NCBI GenBank assembly: GCA_900538555.1
Contig: UPYI01000024.1
Location: forward strand, 1-17,644
Reading direction: 5' to 3'
DNA from: an uncultured Porphyromonadaceae bacterium
GTDB lineage: Bacteria > Bacteroidota > Bacteroidia > Bacteroidales > Barnesiellaceae
Length of the DNA: 17,644 bases
The notes under the pieces were generated by a model. That model ran no database searches. It worked only from the letters and a program-made list of their open reading frames with translations, and was not told the origin of the DNA. Numbering within the stretch: the stretch's first letter is position 1; each line of letters begins with the position of its first letter. Positions 8,027 to 15,206 of the stretch are shown here, one piece after another. The position numbers and the translations under genes are program-made.

Positions 8027-11000
8027 ATGAACAATCTAATACCAATTCCAAGCCGCTACCGATTAGGCAAGGCGTTAAGACCGCTTTTGGTCTTGCTTAT
8101 GCTTTGTATCGGAGCATCGGGCTATGCAGCCGACAACAAGGTCACACTTGATGCCAGGAACGTAACTCTCGAAAGTGTTCTACGCTCGATCGAGAAACAA
8201 ACAGACTACCGTTTCTTTTATAGTAAAGAAACCATCAATGTTAATGTCCATGTAACCGTCAATGTCCAGAACGAGCCGCTGACGGCTGTCTTGGACAAAA
8301 TCTTGCCGGCACATGGGATAAACTATGTGATAAACAACAAGAGGATATCATTAAATCAGGCTTCCTCTGCAACAAAAGACAAGCAACAGGTTTCCAAAGG
8401 TAATATTATAAAGATTGTCGGCACAGTGACCGACACGCAAGGCGAGCCGCTCATCGCAGCATCAGTTGTGGTAAAGGGCACCCAAACGGCGACGGTCACC
8501 AATGAAGAGGGTGCGTTTCAATTGAATAACGTAGCCCCCAATGCCACATTGACGGTGTCGTATATCGGATATAAGACCCAGTATGTATCCTTGAAAGGGC
8601 GTTCCGACATAAAAATCGTACTTCAAGAGGATAGCAAGGTACTGAGTGAAGCGATTGTCATCGGTTACGGTACTATCGACAAGAAAGAGCTGACATCTGC
8701 CGTATCGCATGTCAGCGCCAAAGATTTCCAGTCGGTCGCGGCTACGGATGTGTCCATGCTTATCCAAGGCAAGGTGCCGGGACTTTCGGTAGTGAATACT
8801 GCCGCCGCCGACCCTAACTCTGCCGCAAGTCTGCAAATACGCGGCGTATCGTCGCGCGAAGCAAACGTAAGCCCGCTGATCGTGCTCGACGGTATCCCGG
8901 GAGCAAGCCTGACCAATATCAATCCGAACGACATCGAATCGTTCGACGTGCTTAAAGACGGTGCCGCATCGGCGATCTACGGTACCCGCGGTTCCAATGG
9001 TGTCATCATCATCACCACAAAGAAAGGTGCTCGCGACGGTAAGACCCATACCACCTATTCGGCAACGTTATCGTGGGACAAAGCCAACCGCGACCTCGAC
9101 ATGATGAATGCCGAAGATTACCGCAACCTGCGTATCCCTGCGGGGGATGCGGCTGCCGATCTCGGCGCGAGCGAAGATCTCTTCGACCTCGTAGAACAGG
9201 TAGGTTTCAAACATCAACACACACTGAGCATCAGTGGCGGTAACGCTAACTCGAACTATCGCGTGACAGCCGATTACCGCAATGCCGACGGCGTTGAGAG
9301 ACGCGGCAACCGCGAGGAGTACGGTGCGCGTGCCACAGTAAACCACACCACAAAAGACGGGCTGTTTTCTGTAAACGTGAATGTTGCCCCCCGCGTAGTT
9401 TACCGTAACCTCGCCGACAACGATGTTTTTCGCCGCGCGATCGAAGCAAACCCGACCACACCGGTATGGAATCCCAACGATCCCAGCCGCTACTACGACT
9501 TCACCGACTATAACGGTTTTGTCAATCCCATCGAATCGATGAATCTGGTCAGAAACAAAAGCCAAGAGAAAGTCATCGACTGGGACGGTACGCTGAAACT
9601 CAACCTGCTTCCGCTATTTATGCCGGATGCCAAATACGAGCAGACACTCAACACACAGGTTACATTTGCCGACCACCAGTACAACAACGACGTCAATTAC
9701 TACGAGCCATCGACGATGAACCAGAATCGCCGCAACGACAAGAAAGGCTACGGTTCGCGTACTTCCAACAACGCCCGCAACCTCAGCCTTGAATGGATCG
9801 GCAATTACAGTATCAACATCAACAAACACAACCTCCGCGCAATGGTCGGATATTCATACCAATATTGGCAGAATTCCGGATTCAGCAGCGAAAACTATGA
9901 TTTCGCCAACGATGGTATCGGAGCCGACAACTTGGGTGCAGGCGACGGAATGAAAGAGGAAGGTAATATCGGTATGAGCAGTTACAAGAACGACAACAAA
10001 CTGATCGCATTCTTCGGTCGAGTGAGCTATGACTACGACGGCCGCTATCTGTTCACCGCATCGATGCGCCGCGAAGGGTCGTCGAAATTCGGTAAGGACC
10101 ACAAGTGGGGTAATTTCCCTGCGGTTTCAGTCGGTTGGCGCATCTCCAAGGAGAGCTTTATGGAAGGAGCTTCGTCTTGGTTGGACGACTTGAAGATTCG
10201 TGCGGACTTCGGTGTGACAGGTAACCAAGAGTTCGGCAGCTACCTGTCGCTCGACACCATGGGTCCGTTCGGATACAGCTACTACAACGGAGAGTGGGTT
10301 AAAGTTTGGGGACCCGGCAAGAATGTCAATCCGGACCTCCACTGGGAACAAGGCAAAAACTGGAACGTCGGTCTTGATTTCTCGATGTTCAACAACCGGC
10401 TTTACGGTTCGTTCAACTACTTCCACCGCCGTCAGCAAGACCTGCTCGGCAGCTATCGCGTGCCTATGCCTCCCTATCTGTTCACCCACACCTATGTAAA
10501 CGTGGGTACGATGGAAAATCAGGGCTTCGAGTTCGACATCACTTTCAATGCCGTGCAGACCCGTAATTTCTCCTACACGATGAATTTCATCGGCTCCACA
10601 CAGTCGAACAAGTTTGTGGATTTCAGCAACTCCGAATTCGTCGGTAACGATTATTATGATGTAGCTTACACCGAGAACCCCTATCCTAACATTCCCTTGC
10701 AACGCATAGAAAAAGGTCGCTCGATCGGCGGATTCTATATGTTCAAGTATGCCGGTATAAGCACCGATGGCGAATGGCTTATCTACGACAAGGATGGCGA
10801 TATCATCCAAGGAATCCAAGGTACAGAAGCCGACCGCCGGTATGTCGGAAACGGTCTGCCCAAGTTCACCCTTTCGACCGGCCATAACTTCCGCTACAAG
10901 AACTTCGACCTTTCGCTCTTTTTCAGCGGAGCATTCGGGTTCCACATTTTCAACATCCATGACTTCTATTACGGCACACGCAACTTCACCGGGAACACAC

Positions 11001-11317
11001 TCCGCAAGGCATACGGTAAAAACTTCCTGATCTCACCGGATCAGAACCCGATTGTCAGCGACTACTTCCTTGAACGCGGCGATTATTTCAAGCTCGACCA
11101 CCTTACGCTCGGCTACACATTGCCCTTGCATAATATTCGTTTCTTGAACTCGTTCCGCATCTACGGAACAGTGCGCAACGTGTTTACTATCACCAAATAC
11201 AGTGGTATGGACCCGTCGAATTTCAATGTCAATGGACTGAACCCCGGAGCACACAGCGGCCGTGGCTATTATCCCACTACCCGCCAGTTCCTACTCGGTG
11301 TGCAGCTTGATTTCTAA
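8027..11317 (+). CDS. susC: SusC-type TonB-dependent glycan transporter with STN domain
   Basis: Outer-membrane TonB-dependent barrel that imports oligosaccharides with SusD as its lid. The 1096-residue protein has a signal peptide (about 1-35, ending GYAA), an STN domain (about 38-109, LDARNVTLESVLRSIEKQTD), a carboxypeptidase-D-like regulatory domain (about 130-200, GTVTDTQGEPLIAASVVVKG), the SusC hallmark EAIVIGYGTIDKKELTSAV (208-226, TonB-box region), a plug (about 220-335, with IRGVSS, LDGIPG, DGAASAIYGTRGSNGVI) and a C-terminal barrel ending in the aromatic FLLGVQLDF. The STN domain is the extra module that contacts FecR-type anti-sigma factors, which fits the sigma/FecR pair just across the divergent promoter. 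It starts the rightward operon; susD follows after 27 bases. Full length and intact. The ligand cannot be read from sequence. Confidence 0.97.
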   Translation: MNNLIPIPSRYRLGKALRPLLVLLMLCIGASGYAADNKVTLDARNVTLESVLRSIEKQTDYRFFYSKETINVNVHVTVNVQNEPLTAVLDKILPAHGINYVINNKRISLNQASSATKDKQQVSKGNIIKIVGTVTDTQGEPLIAASVVVKGTQTATVTNEEGAFQLNNVAPNATLTVSYIGYKTQYVSLKGRSDIKIVLQEDSKVLSEAIVIGYGTIDKKELTSAVSHVSAKDFQSVAATDVSMLIQGKVPGLSVVNTAAADPNSAASLQIRGVSSREANVSPLIVLDGIPGASLTNINPNDIESFDVLKDGAASAIYGTRGSNGVIIITTKKGARDGKTHTTYSATLSWDKANRDLDMMNAEDYRNLRIPAGDAAADLGASEDLFDLVEQVGFKHQHTLSISGGNANSNYRVTADYRNADGVERRGNREEYGARATVNHTTKDGLFSVNVNVAPRVVYRNLADNDVFRRAIEANPTTPVWNPNDPSRYYDFTDYNGFVNPIESMNLVRNKSQEKVIDWDGTLKLNLLPLFMPDAKYEQTLNTQVTFADHQYNNDVNYYEPSTMNQNRRNDKKGYGSRTSNNARNLSLEWIGNYSININKHNLRAMVGYSYQYWQNSGFSSENYDFANDGIGADNLGAGDGMKEEGNIGMSSYKNDNKLIAFFGRVSYDYDGRYLFTASMRREGSSKFGKDHKWGNFPAVSVGWRISKESFMEGASSWLDDLKIRADFGVTGNQEFGSYLSLDTMGPFGYSYYNGEWVKVWGPGKNVNPDLHWEQGKNWNVGLDFSMFNNRLYGSFNYFHRRQQDLLGSYRVPMPPYLFTHTYVNVGTMENQGFEFDITFNAVQTRNFSYTMNFIGSTQSNKFVDFSNSEFVGNDYYDVAYTENPYPNIPLQRIEKGRSIGGFYMFKYAGISTDGEWLIYDKDGDIIQGIQGTEADRRYVGNGLPKFTLSTGHNFRYKNFDLSLFFSGAFGFHIFNIHDFYYGTRNFTGNTLRKAYGKNFLISPDQNPIVSDYFLERGDYFKLDHLTLGYTLPLHNIRFLNSFRIYGTVRNVFTITKYSGMDPSNFNVNGLNPGAHSGRGYYPTTRQFLLGVQLDF

Positions 11318-11344
11318 TCAATATCAAACAAAAATCAAATTACA

Positions 11345-13072
11345 ATGAAAGCATATAAATATTTGACCTGCCTGGCTTTGGCCGTAACGTCTCTATCGGC
11401 TTGTACCGATCTGGACGAGAATCTTTATAGCGAGATAGGCTCCAACAACTATTTCAATACCCGCGACGATGTTATAGCGATGGCATTCCGCTCGTTTGAA
11501 CACGGCTATTGGACCATCGTACCGCGTTTCAGAATAAACGAACTCCCTGCCGACCAGCTGATCATTCCCCGCCGCGACGGCAGTTGGGATGACGGCGGCG
11601 TGTGGCGTCAGTTCCACTATCACACATGGACACCCGATATCTCGCGCCATGTGCACGACGAATGGGACTCGCAGTTTGCAGGTATCGCCCAAGCCAATTT
11701 CGCCATTGACCGTTTCGACGAACTGGATCCGAAAAAATTCGATTTTCAGGAGGATGAGTGGAATGCATTGAAGATGCAGAACAAGGTTTTGCGTTGCTGG
11801 TATTATCTTCGTCTGCTCGACGCTTTCCGCAACGTGCCCTTCTGCATAAGCTACGACGACCAGTCACAGAACACCCTCTCGCAGGTTCCGCCTGAAAAGA
11901 TCTTCAATTTCATCGAGAAAGAGCTTACCGATGCCATCCCGCTCCTCTATAAGAAAAACAGTCTGGGCAGCGGAGCGCAGTATGCAAACATGTGGACGCA
12001 GGCAGGTGCCGCTGCATTGTTGGTGCGTCTGTATCTGAATGCCAAAGAATATATAGGAGTAGACCGTCTTGCAGATTGCGAGAAGGTAGCTCAGGATATT
12101 GTCGATGGCGTTTACGGAGAGTATAAGGTAGCCGACCGCTGGGATGCGCCTTTCGATTCCAACAACGACACCTGCGACGAGCTGTTGTTCTTCTTCTCCG
12201 GATCCTGCAACTACACCAGCTGGCATTACAACCAGTTATACAACTGGGGCGTGCCCTCTTACTCGGAACAATATTTCGACGATGCCAAAGTGAAACACGG
12301 CGGTCATAACGGAGAATTCGTATGCTCGCCGAGTTATGACCCGACCGGCAACCTCTATGATTTCAAATTGGGTATGACCATACAGAAGTTCCGCAAGTAT
12401 CCCGGCGACGTACGCCTTGCGAAATATAAAAACCTCGGAGGAGGCAAACGCGAAGGCATGTTCCTGTTCGGCTATCTCGAATATATGCAGAACGGCATAC
12501 CTCGCAAACTCAAAGCGCCTGAAATGCCTTACGAACTTTGCATCCGCGATGCCGTGGGTCAGTTCCATTATAAGAAAGAAGACCAATGGCTCACATCGCC
12601 CGAAAGCAACATGACCACGGGCGACTACAACTCCGGATGGTACACGGTGAAATATCCGATGTACAGCAACAATGACCCCGGTGCCGGAGAAAGCGATTTC
12701 GCAGAAATACGTCTGCCCGAAATCATATATGCGCTCGCCGAATGCAAACTGCGCCGTGGCGCCGACAAAGAAGCCGGCAAACTGCTCAACAGTGTGCGCC
12801 GCCGCTACTATCCGAGCGACAAACACAGGGAGGTGCTCTATCAGCCCGAAGGCAACATAACCCTTGACCTCGACGAGATGCTCGATGAATGGGGACGCGA
12901 ATTTCTGGCAGAAGGCCGCCGCCGCATCGACCTTATCCGTTTCGACAAGTTCAACAAAGGTACATGGTGGGACAAACAGCCCGATGCCGACGACCATACC
13001 AAAATCTATCCTGTGCCGCGTGTGCAGATCACAACCAATAAAGCGCTCAAACAGAACCCGGGATATAAATAA
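11345..13072 (+). CDS. susD: SusD/RagB-family glycan-binding lipoprotein
   Basis: Surface lipoprotein that caps the SusC barrel and binds the incoming oligosaccharide. The 575-residue sequence opens with a signal peptide and lipobox SLSAC, giving Cys20, followed by DLDENLYSE, a common SusD start. The C-terminal half has family features: YPMYSNND (about 437), then FAEIRLPEIIYALAECKLR (about 453), a LLNSVRRRYY motif, and DEWGREFLAEGRRRIDLIRF with the conserved Glu-Gly-Arg-Arg stretch. It ends with the usual YPVPRVQITTNKALKQNPGYK-type tail, where yearly variants of the K-x-x-QNPGY ending are widespread in the family. Aromatic residues in the N-terminal half are plentiful, consistent with stacking on sugars, but binding residues cannot be assigned. 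It sits 27 bases after susC and 18 bases before the SusE-like gene, so all three should share a transcript. Confidence 0.96.
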   Translation: MKAYKYLTCLALAVTSLSACTDLDENLYSEIGSNNYFNTRDDVIAMAFRSFEHGYWTIVPRFRINELPADQLIIPRRDGSWDDGGVWRQFHYHTWTPDISRHVHDEWDSQFAGIAQANFAIDRFDELDPKKFDFQEDEWNALKMQNKVLRCWYYLRLLDAFRNVPFCISYDDQSQNTLSQVPPEKIFNFIEKELTDAIPLLYKKNSLGSGAQYANMWTQAGAAALLVRLYLNAKEYIGVDRLADCEKVAQDIVDGVYGEYKVADRWDAPFDSNNDTCDELLFFFSGSCNYTSWHYNQLYNWGVPSYSEQYFDDAKVKHGGHNGEFVCSPSYDPTGNLYDFKLGMTIQKFRKYPGDVRLAKYKNLGGGKREGMFLFGYLEYMQNGIPRKLKAPEMPYELCIRDAVGQFHYKKEDQWLTSPESNMTTGDYNSGWYTVKYPMYSNNDPGAGESDFAEIRLPEIIYALAECKLRRGADKEAGKLLNSVRRRYYPSDKHREVLYQPEGNITLDLDEMLDEWGREFLAEGRRRIDLIRFDKFNKGTWWDKQPDADDHTKIYPVPRVQITTNKALKQNPGYK

Positions 13073-13090
13073 TTTTAAACCGATATAAAA

Positions 13091-13549
13091 ATGAAGACGA
13101 ATAAATTCACAGCAATTGTCGCAGTAATGCTTATGGGACTTTTTATGGCAAGTTGCGACGAAGAAAAAGATATAATCGTTATCGAGGGCAATATTCCCAT
13201 CAAGACTTCCACCCTCTATATCGTAGGCGATGCCACTCCTGCCGTATGGGATGTAAACAACATGTGTCCCCTGGAAATGAGCGAAGAGGATCATCTTGTA
13301 TTTATCTACGACGGAATTCTTTCGCAAGGAGAGCTTAAAGCGTACCTTACGCAGGGCAGTTGGGATCAAGCTCCCTGCGTACGCCCGATGACAGCCGGCT
13401 CGCCCATAAGCAAGGCAGACAACACAGAACAGTTCCAACTCAACACCGGAGGCGAAGACCTTAAATGGTCTGTAAAGGATTCAGGTCACTATCGTCTGGT
13501 GTTTGACTTACGCAACTGGACTCTCAGCACTACTTTCCTCGGTTATTAA
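13091..13549 (+). CDS. short SusE/SusF-like glycan-binding lipoprotein
   Basis: A 152-residue lipoprotein with signal peptide and lipobox LFMASC (Cys22), followed by an acidic stretch (DEEKD) that resembles a surface-export signal of Bacteroides lipoproteins. Residues about 41-152 form one SusE/F-type beta-sandwich module, recognisable from TLYIVGDATPAVWDV (41-55) and the closing GHYRLVFDLRNWTLS (near 132-146). SusE and SusF proteins bind starch at the cell surface through several such modules; here only one is present, without the usual N-terminal immunoglobulin-like part, so this is a minimal form and not obviously a truncation, since both ends are clean. The same LY(I/M)VG-x-A-x-P motif recurs in the 600-residue protein downstream. 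It directly follows susD and precedes a glycosidase gene, separated from it by a stem-loop. Ligand unknown. Confidence 0.8.
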   Translation: MKTNKFTAIVAVMLMGLFMASCDEEKDIIVIEGNIPIKTSTLYIVGDATPAVWDVNNMCPLEMSEEDHLVFIYDGILSQGELKAYLTQGSWDQAPCVRPMTAGSPISKADNTEQFQLNTGGEDLKWSVKDSGHYRLVFDLRNWTLSTTFLGY

Positions 13550-13590
13550 ATCGAGAGTCAAAGTAAGTATGAAGGTTGTTTAGGTTTACA

Positions 13591-13639
13591 ATGAGGTCTT
13601 CCGGTTCCGGCTTTTTTGCCGGAACGCAGGATGCCTCAT
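13591..13639 (+). other. stem-loop between SusE-like and glycosidase genes
   Basis: GTTCCGGC (13604-13611) pairs with GCCGGAAC (13618-13625) around a T6 loop. An outer arm, ATGAGG (13591-13596) with CCTCAT (13634-13639), can extend it. It lies 42 bases after the SusE-like stop and 27 bases before the glycosidase ATG. There is no U-tract after the stem, so an attenuator or mRNA-end stabiliser is more likely than a classical terminator. Confidence 0.65.
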
Positions 13640-13665
13640 CAAATGAAACAAATAAAACAGATAAT

Positions 13666-15123
13666 ATGACAAGACACTCGATTATAAACAAATTTGCAAC
13701 TGCGGCAATCTTATTTTCGACCGCCATTTTTTCGACCGCCTGCGACGATGACAATAAAAAAGGCGGAAGCACCGTTCCGGAACCTCCGACCCCCGAGCTC
13801 CCGGAACTGCCTGTCCCCGGTGATATTCATAAATACAAAGCTCCGCTCTACTGGACAATCTATGAATATGCCCGGGAGTTCGAACTTGCCGGTATTCCCT
13901 ACGATCAGATGGACCTTACGTCCGACCAATGGGATGCGGTAATCGACATGATGGCTACCAAATTCAAGCCTTACGGCTACGATATGATCTGCACCGACGG
14001 GTTCCTGCCCCAACGTGCCCGGGACGGCGGCATCTACATGTCGCACTATGGGTCGATGCCGCTCAAAGAACTCGTAAAGCGTGCCAAAGCCAAAGGACTT
14101 CGGGTAGGTGTCTACGACAACCCCTTGTGGATCAAAGGCAACCTCAACAGCAAAGTGCCCGGCACAAACTATACCCTGCGCTCGCTCACCCGCAATCCAC
14201 AGGATGTCGTGATGTATCCCGAAGTGACCGACCGCCCCGACTTCACTTGGCTTGTGACCGACCACCCCGGTGCCCGCGAATACATCGACGGATGGTTCAA
14301 ACATTATCACGACCTCGGGGTAGACTTCGTGCGCATGGACTTCATGTGCTGGTATGAAGACGGAGACCCCGGACGCGATTATCCCGTGACCTGCGGCTAC
14401 GGTCGCGAGCGTTATGAACGCGGATTGGCATACATCTGCGAGGCGGCGACCAAATACGGCATATTCACGTCGATCGTGATGCCCGAGCTTTACAACGATG
14501 CCGAACTCGAAAGGAAATACTGCAACATGACACGCATCGTGCAGGATACCAACATCGGCGGTTGGCACCATTTCTCGTCGTTCAACCGAGGTAAAATCTA
14601 CGACCGCTGGCCCTATGCCGACAACCAGATGGACGGCTTCACCCATTGGAGCCATATCGGCGGACACGGGAAAATTATCCTTGACGGTGATTTCCTGCGG
14701 CTGAACAAATGCACGACCGACCATGAACGCCGCTCGCAGGTATCGCTGCAACTGATTGCCGGAGGTCCGGTAGCCATCGCCGATACCCCCGAGACGATCG
14801 GAAATCTCGACCGCTTCTACACCAACACGGAACTTCTGGCTCTCAATACCGACGGATTCATAGGCAAACCGTTGTCGGATGAAATCGACAGCGAAGGCAG
14901 CTGCATCTGGTGGGGAACGATGAGCAACGGAGATGTGGTTCTTGCCATGTTCAACCGCGAAGAATCACCGAAGAAGATGTCGGTAAGCTTATCCGATATG
15001 GCTCTCGAAGGCGAATTCAAAGTACGCGACCTCTGGGAGCATGCCGACGAGGGTACAGTTTCAGGCAACATCGAAGCTCTGGTGCAGCGTCACGGTTGTA
15101 AAGTGGTGAAATTGACCAAATAA
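13666..15123 (+). CDS. clan GH-D-like alpha-glycosidase lipoprotein (GH27/GH36-related), copy 1
   Basis: A 485-residue lipoprotein (lipobox FSTAC, Cys26), then a Pro/Glu-rich linker (37-50) and a catalytic barrel. Barrel landmarks include YDMICTDGF (105-113), YDNPLW (150-155), DFVRMDFMCWYEDG (220-233) and RIVQDTNIGGW (290-300). Asp225 fits the nucleophile and Asp294 the acid/base of clan GH-D: in GH27 these lie in a KxD strand and a (W/R)-x-x-x-D segment some 60-70 residues later. The end, VRDLWEHADEGTVSG followed by HGCKVVKL, matches the small C-terminal beta-domain of alpha-galactosidases, and LIAGGPVAIADTPETIG mirrors their late barrel. Expected activity is on alpha-galactosides or, as in GH27 isomaltodextranase, alpha-glucans. 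I cannot assign a family number. The ATG at 13666 was chosen over an in-frame TTG at 13576 because it creates the lipoprotein signal. Nearly identical to the partial gene at 17045. Confidence 0.82.
   Translation: MTRHSIINKFATAAILFSTAIFSTACDDDNKKGGSTVPEPPTPELPELPVPGDIHKYKAPLYWTIYEYAREFELAGIPYDQMDLTSDQWDAVIDMMATKFKPYGYDMICTDGFLPQRARDGGIYMSHYGSMPLKELVKRAKAKGLRVGVYDNPLWIKGNLNSKVPGTNYTLRSLTRNPQDVVMYPEVTDRPDFTWLVTDHPGAREYIDGWFKHYHDLGVDFVRMDFMCWYEDGDPGRDYPVTCGYGRERYERGLAYICEAATKYGIFTSIVMPELYNDAELERKYCNMTRIVQDTNIGGWHHFSSFNRGKIYDRWPYADNQMDGFTHWSHIGGHGKIILDGDFLRLNKCTTDHERRSQVSLQLIAGGPVAIADTPETIGNLDRFYTNTELLALNTDGFIGKPLSDEIDSEGSCIWWGTMSNGDVVLAMFNREESPKKMSVSLSDMALEGEFKVRDLWEHADEGTVSGNIEALVQRHGCKVVKLTK
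13816..14289 (+). repeat. glycosidase gene duplication, unit 1
   Basis: This stretch of copy 1 (residues 51-208) aligns without gaps to 17171-17644 in copy 2. By hand count about 39 of 474 bases and 10 of 158 residues differ. About 16 of the base differences fall in a 36-base patch (14071-14106), while an 80-base run is identical, so divergence is uneven. Homology starts abruptly at the PGDIHKYK motif; the leaders upstream are unrelated. Confidence 0.9.
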
Positions 15124-15135
15124 CAAAATAAACAA

Positions 15136-15173
15136 GGGGGCGCGGAACTGCGATCCCGCGACCGCGCTCCCCC
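15136..15173 (+). other. GC-rich stem-loop after glycosidase copy 1
   Basis: GCGCGG (15140-15145) pairs with CCGCGC (15162-15167), and GGGG (15136-15139) pairs with CCCC beyond a one-base bulge. The loop can form a further three-pair stem. It begins 13 bases after the glycosidase stop and ends 33 bases before the next ATG. There is no U-tract, so attenuation or mRNA 3'-end protection is a better guess than full termination. Confidence 0.65.
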
Positions 15174-15206
15174 ATGTAAAACCTAATCTAACATAACCCA
15201 AAATTT

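Noticed and set aside
10127..10960. 277-codon open frame on the minus strand
   Set aside because: Antisense to the SusC barrel, with a Val/Glu-rich composition typical of reverse-read codons and no motif.
12236..13438. 400-codon open frame on the minus strand
   Set aside because: It lies opposite susD and the SusE-like gene, both of which have clear family motifs. The antisense protein has no recognisable domain; long antisense frames arise from codon bias here.
13576..13665. N-terminal extension of the glycosidase from a TTG
   Set aside because: It would bury the lipoprotein signal beginning at 13666 and run through a stem-loop; ATG at 13666 gives a normal leader.
13711..14751. 346-codon open frame on the minus strand, with a similar one at 17162-17620
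   Set aside because: Both are antisense to the two glycosidase copies. Their mutual similarity simply follows from the duplication of the coding strand.
13666..15123. Assignment of the glycosidase to GH13 or GH31
   Set aside because: The GH13 conserved regions and the GH31 WxDMNE-type motif are absent, while the strand motifs and C-terminal segment fit clan GH-D better.
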